A stretch of DNA of 64,000 nt. Origin: Cordilura impudica. Taxonomy: Eukaryota; Arthropoda; Insecta; Diptera; Scathophagidae. The position numbers and the translations under genes were made by a program. Under the pieces are notes generated by a model, which saw only the letters and a list, made by a program, of their open reading frames with translations, made no database searches and was not told the DNA's origin. Of the stretch, positions 31,760-44,059 are shown one piece after another; position 1 is the stretch's first letter; each line of letters starts with the position of its first letter. The stretch is taken from assembly GCA_963682025.1 (NCBI GenBank), contig OY821519.1, positions 13,397,168 to 13,461,167 on the forward strand, given 5' to 3'.

Positions 31760-32850
31760 ACAACTCTACAACAGCAACAATGACAGTCATATGTTTTTCA
31801 AATAGGAAAAAACTGTTTATGTGTTAGTTTCGGTCATTCCCCAGTATGCATTGAAATATTAAGTTCTTAAATTGATGTCAAATGTAATTCTCAACTTGGG
31901 TTGAACAATTTTTCTCCTTGTTTGCTTTCAACTTGACATCAAGTTGAGACTTAACATTTTTTCCAATCTTTGAGAAACATTTTTACTCTCAATTGGATAT
32001 CCAACACTTTTCTCCACTTGAGACCAAACATTTTTTCAACTTGAATACGATTTGTGTTAAGTCTGAGATATTATTTAAATATGTCATAAATAATAAATTA
32101 AATTAAAAAATGCTAAAAAAGTACAAATAAATCATTGATATATTTTTAATTATTTCTGCTTTTTGTCGAATTTTTCAAAAAATGTACAACTAATTAATTC
32201 ATTTATTTTTAATTCTAGATTTTAAAAAATGTACATAATATGTACATTTAATGTTAAATATGTACATAGTAATGTTAAATATATAATGAAATTAAATTGA
32301 AACATTAAAAAAAGTACATTGTTTTCATTTCTAAAATTAGTATAATATGGCAATTCCGTACCTTCCATTTGATACCGATTGGAAATATTTCTTTGCTATC
32401 AAGTTGAGAATCACAAATTTCTCAATTTGATAACTATGAAAATCGCCATATAAAAAATGTGCCTTTTAAGTTGAGAAGACTATATTCGAACTATTGAGGG
32501 CATTTGAGAATTAACGTTGGAGATTTGAAAAATGTATTTGATCTCAAATGCACCTCAAGTTGATAGCAAACAAAAATGTTTATTGGGACATTTATTGTAG
32601 GGTCGTTTGCACACACACAATAGAAAATAAATTGTCAATAAGCAAAGCAAGTGGCTTCGAAATTCGATGATGCCAGTTAATCATTTTTTGTTCACGCGGA
32701 ATTTATAATTGGAGGAATTTTTTTCTCGAGAAATGTATTTTCCGTGAGAAAGAAATTCCTTGAGAATATTCATAATTGGGATGAATAACTTTTAATTGGA
32801 ACTTTTTAGTCGGAATAAATCATAATTCTAGTTAGATATTGGTTAATATT
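31760..32850. other. Interval X, left part: CAACTTGA-rich DNA, no gene
   Basis: Repeated CAACTTGA/TCAAGTTGA phrases, some inverted (TTGTTTGCTTTCAACTTGAC near 31918 versus GTTGATAGCAAACAAA near 32560), suggest a decayed inverted-repeat element of about 700 bp. The same sequence recurs at 35776-36866. Confidence 0.45.
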
Positions 32851-33410
32851 TAATTAGAAAAAATATTGTGGTGGCATCTACGCAATTATTGAGGCAGTCA
32901 CGGAAAAATTAAATGCAAGTCTGTTTTATTTTAATATAACAAAAATGGATTTTCCCTTTAACAAAATATGGCAGAATTCTTTATAAATGAAATGCAAAAT
33001 GGAAAATCAATTTTGTGCTAATTCTTAACAAAATTAATAAAATATATATATGTATTATTATATTTATTAATATTTGTAATTTTATTTGACACAATTTCAC
33101 ACACAGTTTTACAGATCAACTGTTTTAATTAGAAAAAATATTGTGGTGGCATCTACGCAATTATTGAGGCAGTCACGGAAAAATTAAATGCAAGTCTGTT
33201 TTTTTTAATATAACAAAAATGGATTTTCCCTTCAACAAAATATGGCAGAATTCTTTATAAATGAAATGCAAAATGGAAAATCAATTTTGTGCTAATTCTT
33301 AACAAAATTAATAATATATATATATATATATATATATATGTATTATTATATTTATTAATGTTTGTAATTTTATTTGACACAATTTCACACACAGTTTTAC
33401 AGATCAACTG
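32851..33410 (+). repeat. Internal 275-bp tandem duplication
   Basis: TAATTAGAAAAAATATTGTG occurs at 32851 and 33126 and the following bases are nearly identical. A (TA)n run distinguishes the second unit. The pair is reproduced at 36867 and 37141 in copy X'. Confidence 0.9.
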
Positions 33411-34633
33411 TTTTCAACTGATTTAGAAGTTTTCTGTTTTTGAAACAGTAGTGCCAATTTGTAACATTTTGTGATGTAATGAAAATCGCAGAATAATAAG
33501 TTAATACACAATAAAAAATATTAAATTTTTAAGTTTTATATACATATTGCAATAAAAAAAACTTTGGTAAATTTACATTGAAGATGGTCAGAAATGAATG
33601 AGAAAAAATATATAGACATTTTAGAAAAGCACATTTAATGTTAAACTTTATGCACAAAATATATGGGTTTTTGTTGTTTCGAATTTAACTGTGGCTCTAA
33701 GTGAAAAGTTTTAGACCGATCGTATATTACATCTTGAGGATCCTCACCTAATATTTTCAAATATTTTAAATTCTTTTTAACTCATTTAACCTCATTACGA
33801 AAATAGTAAAACAGTAAATATGGAAAATCCACGCACCTCAAAAAATTGTTTTCTATGAAATAAATTAAAGACATTTCATATTATACAATTTTCTTTCAAA
33901 AATGTATCAATTATTGCAAATTTGAAATTTGACATATAGTATTTGTACATACATATATTTGTATAGATTTCGCAGTATGAAAAGAACTATTATTTCTTTA
34001 TTTAGAATATATGTAAGTATTGCTCGCAAAAAAATGCAACATCATGAATGAAACGCATAGACGACTGCTGGCAGCAGCATTTGTAGTCGTATAGTCAGCT
34101 ACTTGATTTTTCTGAATACGACAGCAACATATAATACAAATGCATTTTTATTTAAATATACAATTACTTTTACTTATTTAAAATGCATTAGTACAACGTA
34201 AAAATAAATAAATTAGTTTAACGCCTTTTGATTATTAATGGAATTAAAGCCTTTCATTTTGCGATTTTTTTTTAAACAAAATAAAATATTTCATAGCACT
34301 AACTTCTTTTACATATTTTGTTATATTGTCAACACTATTTTTGTTTTGTAGCCAACAAAACACACTTGCAGTTTTTTTTTTCTATTTGAAGAACATATGA
34401 CTGCCATTGTTGATGTTGTAGAGTTGTTTTTTTTTTTTTGATTTTGTTTCGTTAACTCTTTTGTATTAAAGCACCTCCAATATATGTATCCATTTTAGTT
34501 TGCAAATTCAGTATATTTATAATTTATTACTTACAGCAAAAAATAATAGAAACAATTTTATCAGTTATGCTTACGAAACTATATAAATAGACTTGAAGTT
34601 GGCTGCAAAAGCAGTAGCCTGTGTAAAGAACAA
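33411..34633. other. Interval X, right part, no gene seen
   Basis: AT-rich DNA with no recognisable domain. It is duplicated at about 37425-38648. Confidence 0.5.
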
Positions 34634-34776
34634 GTTAGCGACATGTAACTGTTACGTTACGTGTCAGCCTTTTTTTCACATGAAAAGTATTGGGACGTTC
34701 CGGTTACGTTCGGTAACTGTTTTAAATGATTTTCATGTAAAAAAAAACAACTGACTCGTTACGGTTACGGTTAGAA
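34634..34776. repeat. Small stem-loop (GTTACG arms)
   Basis: The left arm GTTACGTTACGTGTCAG, T-run, ACATGAAAA is mirrored by TTTTCATGTAAAAAAAAAC, ACTGACTCGTTACGGTTACG. It is MITE-like in form. An identical copy lies near 38648-38790. Confidence 0.55.
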
Positions 34777-34952
34777 AACATTGACCTTTTATATGTATTA
34801 TAATGCTATGAATGCATTTATCTTTATTTTATTTTATTTATATATTCTTTTTTTTTGTATTGTATATTATTTTTTTTTTATTATTACTATTTCATTTAAT
34901 TATTTTTTTCTTTAAATAAATTAACACATAAAAATTTGTTTTTTACATTATT

Positions 34953-35775
34953 GGTGAACTTTTACTCCCTTTATTTACTGCCTTTATATTAACTGGTAGT
35001 GTCTGCTTGTCGACAAAATTTTGGATCGATTTTTAGCCCCTTTCCCGTGAGCCAATCGATCTGAAATTTTGCATGCAGGCTCGTGGCAATGACAGAAATG
35101 ATCTAACAAATTTTTTTAGTGATGCCAAAACAATGGAAACTTTTAAAATTTTCTACCAGAGTTCACAAAAAAATGTACAAAGGGTTTGTTTTTATTATAT
35201 TATTACCACAACGACCACAAAAACAACAAGTCCAGCTATGACAACAATGCAACATTTAGAATAACAACAGGAACAATATGGAAACATCATGTTTTTCATT
35301 TTTTTTTTAATTTTTCATAGATTTACCTGGACCTGTTCCACCGATTTTAATGATTTTTGAAGTAGAAATCTTCCCATGAATTTGGTGAATCATTCTCACT
35401 AAAAATTATCACCCTAGCTATCCTATTGAGGGCGTGATCGTGACAAGAACAACATAGAAAATTATATTTTTTCAAGACTTTTTTTAGTTCTTCATTCAAA
35501 TCTCGGGCCCTAATCGACCGATTTGGACGATTTTAAATAGCAAACTTCTCAGGATGTTAGTGAATCATTTTTATGTCAACGAGTACCCTAGCTGCCGGAT
35601 TGATGCCGTCATCGTGATTTCCACAGACGGACAGACGGACATCGCTATATCAACTCCGGTTGTTATAAGGATCACAAATATATAAATTTTATGGGGTCCA
35701 AAATTTTTTTTCTAATTATTACAAACGGAATGACAAACTTATATATACCCTCTGCACACTGGAGTGGAGGGTATA
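34953..35775 (+). mobile_element. D2-type repeat, copy B (crossover hybrid)
   Basis: From 34953 to about 35485 it matches copy C (TTTACTGCC insertion, seven-T run). From about 35548 to its end it matches copy A (CTTCTCAGG, GTTAGTG, GAGTACCC). The switch lies inside about 60 bp where all three copies are identical. Confidence 0.9.
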
Positions 35776-38700
35776 ACAACTCTACAACAGCAACAATGAC
35801 AGTCATATGTTTTTCAAATAGGAAAAAACTGTTTATGTGTTAGTTTCGGTCATTCCCCAGTATGCATTGAAATATTAAGTTCTTAAATTGATGTCAAATG
35901 TAATTCTCAACTTGGGTTGAACAATTTTTCTCCTTGTTTGCTTTCAACTTGACATCAAGTTGAGACTTAACATTTTTTCCAATCTTTGAGAAACATTTTT
36001 ACTCTCAATTGGATATCCAACACTTTTCTCCACTTGAGACCAAACATTTTTTCAACTTGAATACGATTTGTGTTAAGTCTGAGATATTATTTAAATATGT
36101 CATAAATAATAAATTAAATTAAAAAATGCTAAAAAAGTACAAATAAATCATTGATATATTTTTAATTATTTCTGCTTTTTGTCGAATTTTTCAAAAAATG
36201 TACAACTAATTAATTCATTTATTTTTAATTCTAGATTTTAAAAAATGTACATAATATGTACATTTAATGTTAAATATGTACATAGTAATGTTAAATATAT
36301 AATGAAATTAAATTGAAACATTAAAAAAAGTACATTGTTTTCATTTCTAAAATTAGTATAATATGGCAATTCCGTACCTTCCATTTGATACCGATTGGAA
36401 ATATTTCTTTGCTATCAAGTTGAGAATCACAAATTTCTCAATTTGATAACTATGAAAATCGCCATATAAAAAATGTGCCTTTTAAGTTGAGAAGACTATA
36501 TTCGAACTATTGAGGGCATTTGAGAATTAACGTTGGAGATTTGAAAAATGTATTTGATCTCAAATGCACCTCAAGTTGATAGCAAACAAAAATGTTTATT
36601 GGGACATTTATTGTAGGGTCGTTTGCACACACACAATAGAAAATAAATTGTCAATAAGCAAAGCAAGTGGCTTCGAAATTCGATGATGCCAGTTAATCAT
36701 TTTTTGTTCACGCGGAATTTATAATTGGAGGAATTTTTTTCTCGAGAAATGTATTTTCCGTGAGAAAGAAATTCCTTGAGAATATTCATAATTGGGATGA
36801 ATAACTTTTAATTGGAACTTTTTAGTCGGAATAAATCATAATTCTAGTTAGATATTGGTTAATATTTAATTAGAAAAAATATTGTGGTGGCATCTACGCA
36901 ATTATTGAGGCAGTCACGGAAAAATTAAATGCAAGTCTGTTTTTTTTAATATAACAAAAATGGATTTTCCCTTTAACAAAATATGGCAGAATTCTTTATA
37001 AATGAAATGCAAAATGGAAAATCAATTTTGTGCTAATTCTTAACAAAATTAATAAAATATATATATGTATTATTATATTTATTAATATTTGTAATTTTAT
37101 TTGACACAATTTCACACACAGTTTTACAGATCAACTGTTTTAATTAGAAAAAATATTGTGGTGGCATCTACGCAATTATTGAGGCAGTCACGGAAAAATT
37201 AAATGCAAGTCTGTTTTTTTTAATATAACAAAAATGGATTTTCCCTTCAACAAAATATGGCAGAATTCTTTATAAATGAAATGCAAAATGGAAAATCAAT
37301 TTTGTGCTAATTCTTAACAAAATTAATAATATATATATATATATATATATATATGTATTATTATATTTATTAATGTTTGTAATTTTATTTGACACAATTT
37401 CACACACAGTTTTACAGATCAACTGTTTTCAACTGATTTAGAAGTTTTCTGTTTTTGAAACAGTAGTGCCAATTTGTAACATTTTGTGATGTAATGAAAA
37501 TCGCAGAATAATAAGTTAATACACAATAAAAAATATTAAATTTTTAAGTTTTATATACATATTGCAATAAAAAAAACTTTGGTAAATTTACATTGAAGAT
37601 GGTCAGAAATGAATGAGAAAAAATATATAGACATTTTAGAAAAGCACATTTAATGTTAAACTTTATGCACAAAATATATGGGTTTTTGTTGTTTCGAATT
37701 TAACTGTGGCTCTAAGTGAAAAGTTTTAGACCGATCGTATATTACATCTTGAGGATCCTCACCTAATATTTTCAAATATTTTAAATTCTTTTTAACTCAT
37801 TTAACCTCATTACGAAAATAGTAAAACAGTAAATATGGAAAATCCACGCACCTCAAAAAATTGTTTTCTATGAAATAAATTAAAGACATTTCATATTATA
37901 CAATTTTCTTTCAAAAATGTATCAATTATTGCAAATTTGAAATTTGACATATAGTATTTGTACATACATATATTTGTATAGATTTCGCAGTATGAAAAGA
38001 ACTATTATTTCTTTATTTAGAATATATGTAAGTATTGCTCGCAAAAAAATGCAACATCATGAATGAAACGCATAGACGACTGCTGGCAGCAGCATTTGTA
38101 GTCGTATAGTCAGCTACTTGATTTTTCTGAATACGACAGCAACATATAATACAAATGCATTTTTATTTAAATATACAATTACTTTTACTTATTTAAAATG
38201 CATTAGTACAACGTAAAAATAAATAAATTATTTAACGCCTTTTGATTATTAATGGAATTATAGCCTTTCATTTTGCGATTTTTTTTTAAACAAAATAAAA
38301 TATTTCATAGCACTAACTTCTTTTACATATTTTGTTATATTGTCAACACTATTTTTGTTTTGTAGCCAACAAAACACACTTGCAGTTTTTTTTTTCTATT
38401 TGAAGAACATATGACTGCCATTGTTGATGTTGTAGAGTTGTTTTTTTTTTTTTGATTTTGTTTCGTTAACTCTTTTGTATTAAAGCACCTCCAATATATG
38501 TATCCATTTTAGTTTGCAAATTCAGTATATTTATAATTTATTACTTACAGCAAAAAATAATAGAAACAATTTTATCAGTTATGCTTACGAAACTATATAA
38601 ATAGACTTGAAGTTGGCTGCAAAAGCAGTAGCCTGTGTAAAGAACAAGTTAGCGACATGTAACTGTTACGTTACGTGTCAGCCTTTTTTTCACATGAAAA

Positions 38701-38966
38701 GTATTGGGACGTTCCGGTTACGTTCGGTAACTGTTTTAAATGATTTTCATGTAAAAAAAAACAACTGACTCGTTACGGTTACGGTTAGAAAACATTGACC
38801 TTTTATATGTATTATAATGCTATGAATGCATTTATCTTTATTTTATTTTATTTATATATTCTTTTTTTTTGTATTGTATATTATTTTTTTTTTATTATTA
38901 CTATTTCATTTAATTATTTTTTTCTTTAAATAAATTAACACATAAAAATTTGTTTTTTACATTATT
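35776..38966 (+). repeat. Interval X' (second copy)
   Basis: It is a near-identical duplicate of 31760-34952, including the 275-bp internal tandem repeat, the TA run and the GTTACG stem-loop. No gene is seen. Confidence 0.95.
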
Positions 38967-39822
38967 GGTGAACTTTTACTCCCTTTATTTACTGCCTTTA
39001 TATTAACTGGTAGTGTCTGCTTGTCGACAAAATTTTGGATCGATTTTTAGCCCCTTTCCCGTGAGCCAATCGATCTGAAATTTTGCATGCAGGCTCGTGG
39101 CAATGACAGAAATGATGTAACAAATTTTTTTAGTGATGCCAAAACAATGGAAACTTTTAAAATTTTCTACCAGAGTTCACAAAAAAATGTACAAAGGGTT
39201 TGTTTTTATTATATTATTACCACAACGACCACAAAAACAACAAGTCCAGCTATGACAACAATGCAACATTTAGAATAACAACAGGAACAATATGGAAACA
39301 TCATGTTTTTCATTTTTTTTTTAATTTTTCATAGATTTACCTGGACCTGTTCCACCGATTTTAATGATTTTTGAAGTAGAAATCTTCCCATGAATTTGGT
39401 GAATCATTCTCACTAAAAATTATCACCCTAGCTATCCTATTGAGGGCGTGATCGTGACAAGAACAACATAGAAAATTATATTTTTTCAAGACTTTTTTTA
39501 GTTCTTCATTCAAATCTCGGGCCCTAATCGACCGATTTGGACGATTTTAAATAGCAAACTTTTCAGGATGTTAATGAATCATTTTTTATGCCAACGAGCA
39601 CCCTAGCTGCCCGATTGATGCCGTCATCGTGATTTCCACAGACGGACAGACGGACAGACGGACAGACGGACAGACGGACAGACGGACATCGCTATATCAA
39701 CTCCGGTTGTTATAAGGATCGCAAATATATATATTTTATGGGGTCCAAATTTTTTTTTCTAATTATTACAAACGGAATGACAAACTTATATATACCCTCT
39801 GCACACTGGAGTGGAGGGTATA
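38967..39822 (+). mobile_element. D2-type repeat, copy C
   Basis: The first half is nearly identical to copy B. The last quarter has private variants (CTTTTCAGG, GAGCACCC, GCCCGATT) and an expanded GACGGACA run of about six units at 39641-39688. It ends in the terminal hairpin at 39822. Confidence 0.9.
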
Positions 39823-39865
39823 AAAAAAAAAAAAATCATAAACAAAAATTAACAAATACAAAAAT

Positions 39866-40387
39866 ATGGCGATAGGAAATATCGCCCAAAGAAAAATTGC
39901 CAAAAAAAAAATTAAAAATCGCCCAAAAAATTCCATACAAAATTGGGTTAAAGTTCATATGAAAAAACACCGAAATTTATTGGGTTTTTTTTCGTTATTT
40001 TTGGGTTTAAAAATACGTTAAAACAGAAACCACAGAAAGGCTCTAGGAAATATCGCCCAATGAAAAATGACCCAAAAAAATTAAAAATCGCCCAAAAAAA
40101 TATGAAATTTTTCCCAAAAAATTTGAAAAGTGCCCAAAAAAAAAAAAAAAAAAAAAATCGTATAATGTTGCTCAAAAATATCAAAAATGGCACAAATATA
40201 TGAAAAATGTAAAAAAACGCCCAAAAATTAATCAATATTTTCATATAAAAATTCACTCAAAAGTCAATTAAAATTATGCGTTTTTTCGTTAATGCAATTC
40301 ATTACATTCGGTCAAACCAACGCGTGAAGTTGTATTCGCTCAGCATACAAACGAGTTTGTGACAGGTATGTTTATTAAAGTTCTAGC
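39866..40387 (+). repeat. MULE-type terminal repeats and shared flank
   Basis: AGGAAATATCGCCC occurs at about 39874 and 40044. ATCGTATAATGTTGCTC and GTTAATGCAATTCATTACAT mirror 23.3-24.3 kb. The sequence immediately left of composite A (GACAGGTATGTTTATTAAAG) also flanks the equivalent terminus at 23.99 kb, so this junction was copied with the element. Confidence 0.7.
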
Positions 40388-41126
40388 AGGCGGTAGGAAA
40401 TATCGCCCAAAGAAAAATCGCCAAAAAAAAATTAAAAATCGCCCAAAAAATTCCATACCAAATTGGGTTAAATTTCATGTGAAGAAACACCAATATTTAT
40501 TGGGTTTTTTTCATTATTTTTGGGTTTAATTTCGTTTAACAAAATTGGGTAATTTTTCATTATGAAAAATCACCAAAAAATAACATATGAAAAATGGACC
40601 AAAATTGTTCCATTTGGAGTTTTCAAACAACTGTTGGTAATTCATGTTGATTACTTTGATGAAAAGGTAAGTACGTCTTTATCCAAAAATGAGAAGGATT
40701 AGTTTTGTTTGGTTGTAAATACTTTGGACATAAAATATATGTACAGAAACAAACTGAAAATGAAAAATTTTTAAAAAAATCGCGTGATTTTTGGACAAAA
40801 TTAAAAATTTTTTCGGGGAAAAAGCGCATAAAGAAATTTAAAAACAAAAACTAAAAATGAAAAATGTTAACAAAAATCGGGGGATTTTTATTAAAATTTT
40901 TAGCCTGCGGTGCTTCGGAAATATTTAAAATTTTTCGGGGGAAAAGCGCATAAAGAAATTTAAAAACAGAAACTAAAAATGAAAAATTTTTTTTAAAAAA
41001 TCACGCGATTTTTGTAAAAAAAAAAGTAAAAGTATAAAATTTTGACAAAAATTCGCGCGATTCTCATTCTCCGCAATAGAAACAAAATGAATCAATATAT
41101 CTTACAAATAACTTTAAAAACGCTAA

Positions 41127-41402
41127 TTGTTTTTTCCCAACAGATATTTCATATTTGTGTTAATGGATAAAAACATCAAAAAGTGTTACCACCATCTATT
41201 CAATTACATAAATAATAATAATATATTTAATTTGGAGGTATACAGTTTCATGACCGACTTTGAAACTGCATTGCAAAGTTCTTTAAAAAAAAAATTCATA
41301 ACGCAAAACACTACGGTTGCTGGTTTCATTTCTACTAAGCAATTAGGCGCAATCTCCCAATACAGTATTGTTGCCTGGCCGTCATTTGAAATACTGCAAT
41401 GA
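41127..41402 (+). pseudogene. MULE transposase fragment, frameshifted
   Basis: The frame has KKCYHHLFNYI and FMTDFETALQS, then shifts frame before the GCWFHF block that composite B keeps. It is more decayed than B. Confidence 0.7.
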
Positions 41403-41508
41403 GTGTGTGCTTAAATTGCAGGCAAAAAGTTTGGCTGAAGGCTTAAACCAGTACTTCTGTCCATACTGTCACGCAGCTGCTGAAGAAGCAATGAATATTT
41501 ACATTTGA
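41347..41508 (+). pseudogene. RING-like frame, mutated copy
   Basis: It has the same 53-codon length as the composite-B frame. NTVLLPGRHLKYCNECVLKL shows Cys replaced by Gly at the first ligand, and CPYCHAAAEE replaces CPYCRATAEE. Confidence 0.55.
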
Positions 41509-41740
41509 AAATAAAGAACATTTTTCATAATTTGGGTGATTTTTCTTTTATTTTGGGCAAAAAATCGTTTTTCATATTTGGGTGATTTTTCGTTTCTATT
41601 TTGGATTGTTTTTCCTTTTTTTGGGCGGAATTTCGTATTTTTATTTTTGGGTATTTTTAATTTTTTTGGGCAATATTTCATTTGGGCGATTTTTCATTTT
41701 TTTTGGGCGATTTTTCTGTAGACGATATTTCCTAACGCCT

Positions 41741-42057
41741 AAAAATATATCCAAAGATATTGGTTTTAAAAATTTTGATATGTTCTTTCTTGTTTAAAAA
41801 AAATGGTTTAAAGAATTTTTAATAGGTCCATATATGCGAGAGGGTCTAATCCTATAAGAGACCAAAGAGTAATATTTTCTTAACGTAGCCTCTGGTAGAA
41901 TAACCAAGTAAGTGATCACACATTGCAATTTTTGAGAGCTTCAAAATTATGTGATAAATCAAAAAAATTTCCAGACCCCTAAACAATTTTAAGCATTTTA
42001 ATGAACATTTTCAAATTTTTCTATCCTACTTTTACAAAAAAAAAAAAAAAAAAAAAA
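41741..42057. other. AT-rich DNA, no gene seen
   Basis: Nothing was recognised except a poly-A run at 42038-42056 abutting a D1 fragment. Confidence 0.45.
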
Positions 42058-42262
42058 CAGGTCATAAAATTATAGTCGGTCTAGACCGAATATACGATAC
42101 CTTATACCATGCGTTTAGAGATTCAATCTTTTAGGTCCAACTAATGAGATATAGAAATTAAGCATAAACAAAATTTGAGTGGCATTGTTCTTAATTTTTT
42201 TGCCTTTGGATATGAAAAAGTTCCAATATGAACTTTTCCGATATGAACTTTTTCATATATTT
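42058..42262 (+). mobile_element. D1 repeat 5' fragment
   Basis: ATTATAGTCGGTCTAGACCG, GATACCTTATACCATGCG and TTTGAGTGGCATTG match the D1 left end. The copy is diverged and stops within the TATGAAAAAGTT block. Confidence 0.78.
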
Positions 42263-42269
42263 ATATTGT

Positions 42270-42560
42270 GACACACAAATTGGACTTTTGGCCATTGAAA
42301 TCAAAATTTCAGCCACAGTGCGTCGGGATCATCGAGATTCCACTTTTTTCATCTGAAAACATAACCTTTGAACGAAGAAAAAGTTAGCGTATCCCATTTA
42401 TAGGTTATGTTTCCTTTCGCGAATTTCAGACAGGCCAGATTATGCCGAGGAAAAAGATTAGGTGTTTTACATCTCTGTAGATTGCGCCAAATTGTAGTTT
42501 TTGTATCTTATTTTCCACCAACGAACCCAATTATATGCAGAAGCCGTCGAATTGGATGCA
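42270..42560 (-). pseudogene. Tc3-like transposase relic
   Basis: On the minus strand one can read TPNLFPRHNLACLKFAKGNI, YKWDTLTFSS, then FSDE and KKWNLDDPDALW after a one-base shift. In Tc3/mariner transposases, R-H...A-x-L-x-FA, W...FSDEKKWNLDGPDG spans the first catalytic Asp (FSDE). Only about 90 codons remain, with frameshifts and a stop. Confidence 0.65.
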
Positions 42561-42573
42561 TTTTTTAAATTTA

Positions 42574-42765
42574 CTAGTATAGCCCAGCACTCGAAATTCG
42601 AGTGCAGATTCTGGGATATATTATTTTTTCATTAAATTTTTGTCTTCCAATGTTTTTTTAATCTATACACATATATATAAAAAATTTATGAATATTAAAA
42701 TGAGCCTAAAGGTGTGTTAATCAATTTTAGCAATTCACAATTCACCCCAGAGCATCTGGTATATA
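42574..42765 (-). mobile_element. Helitron H5, 5'-truncated
   Basis: The minus-strand 3' end is CTAG (42574-42577) preceded by the GCACTCGAAATTCGAGTGC hairpin at about ten bases. The body matches 52.0-52.3 kb (CCTAAAGGTGTGTTAATCAA). The 5' end is lost. Confidence 0.75.
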
Positions 42766-42794
42766 ACGAACGGTGTAACGAATTATTATAAATA

Positions 42795-42960
42795 TTTTAT
42801 TTTATTCTATTTTATTTTATTTTATTTTATTTTATTTAATATATTTTTAAGAGAGATTAAACATAAATTTTATCATTCTCAGCTTCTCCTCCATATGAAC
42901 TATAACTATACCAATTTTCACATTCCTCTGTGCCCGCGTAACCATTTACCTTCACTTATT
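42795..42960 (-). repeat. Short (TTTTA)n with flanking dispersed repeat
   Basis: A pentamer run of about 40 bp is followed by the inverted copy of the 2903-3025 repeat (ATCATTCTCAGCTTCTCCTC, ACTATAACTATACCA). Confidence 0.65.
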
Positions 42961-43499
42961 AATATATAGATCCTCTTTTTTCACGCTTAAATAGTTTTTG
43001 TTTGCGATTAACACATCGAATTCTATTTATTTGCATTTACATCAAATTCAATCTATTATACTTTTATGCAAAAATTTCCTTTTTTTTATCCAATAGCCAG
43101 TTCCACGAGGCATCATTGTCATATATAAGGTTCTTAATAATTGCAATCGAAATCGGCAAAACCACTACGCGTCATTTTTGCTCTCACACCTACATGCGCT
43201 CACATATTAATCAAAAATCAGTGTTGCCATTTTAGCATTTTAGTTGCTAGATTTAGCAACTTTTTTTTTGTTGTTTAGCATCCAAAATTTATGAAAAGAT
43301 GCTAGATGCTAACTTAGCATCTTTTATTAATAAAAAGTTGCTTTTCGCATTTTTTTTGTTGATTTTTTTCATTAGTTTTGAATATACAATTTTAATTTTA
43401 ATGGTATTGATATGTTTTAATTTCTCAAAGTGTAATGCGAGAATTTTGTGTACTACTCTTTTTACCACTCTGCTCGTTTCTTTCAACAAATATAACAAA

Positions 43500-43615
43500 A
43501 CATTTTGAAATAGAAGAATGTAAACAGCAACAGCAGCTTTTAATGAATTAGAAAGTCGATTGCCAAAAAATATTATTGTAAAAAATGCCAAAATTTTGAA
43601 TACAAAACACATTAA
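43500..43615 (+). pseudogene. hAT1 transposase, upstream piece
   Basis: The frame NELESRLPKNIIVKNAKILN runs to the TTAA at 43612-43615. Omitting the nested element joins it in frame with the piece at 45268. Confidence 0.55.
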
Positions 43616-44059
43616 GTCCTAAACACATAACGGCGAGTTGCGAGTGCGAGTAAAAACTAAGCATTTTGCATGCGAGAATTTGTGCTTTTGTGCTTTTACA
43701 AAATCATCAAAATGCTTTCGAGCAGCTGATTGTCCTACTGTTAAACATAATTCAATTGTCAATTGTATACAAAGCTGTTCATATAACAAACGATAAATAT
43801 AACAAAAGGAATAAAATCGAAATTATTAACGGGTTAAATAAAGTAATTACTATAGTAGGCATCGCGTTTAATGCATATCAGCTGATTCTCCTGTCATCTG
43901 ATTTTTCTCGCACAGAAAATAGAATCAATTCTATTTCCCTTGCGAGTGTTTTTACAACCTAAGTTGGCAACGCCACACAAAAAGCTTTACTATCGATCTC
44001 GCTTCCACATATAGAAAAAATCATGCTGCCTCATTCTCGTTTTTCTCTCACTCGCAACC

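Larger units (their letters stand above)
30951..39822 (+). repeat. 4.0-kb tandem duplication: D2A-X-D2B-X'-D2C
   Basis: Interval X (31760-34952) and X' (35776-38966) are almost identical. The few differences seen include AGTTTAAC versus ATTTAAC and a T-run length change. Offsets between equivalent points are 4014-4016 bp. The units are bounded by direct copies of the same D2-type repeat. No conserved coding frame lies in X. Confidence 0.95.
40388..41740 (+). mobile_element. MULE-like composite A, 1353 bp
   Basis: The ends are AGGCGGTAGGAAATATCGCC and, inverted, CGATATTTCCTAACGCCT. Both are followed inward by repeated AAAATCGCC/GGGCGATTTTTC units. It contains the MULE and RING remnants. No 8-9 bp target duplication is visible. 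Internal GCATAAAGAAATTTAAAAAC blocks occur twice (40826 and 40950). Confidence 0.78.

Noticed and set aside
35073..35264. 63-codon frame duplicated at 39087-39278
   Set aside because: It looks conserved only because it lies in the recent 4-kb duplication. Copy A carries frame-breaking differences, and no domain is visible.
43666..43962. 98-codon frame inside the TTAA-flanked element
   Set aside because: No transposase motif was recognised. It is flanked by TIR sequence and could not be supported as coding.
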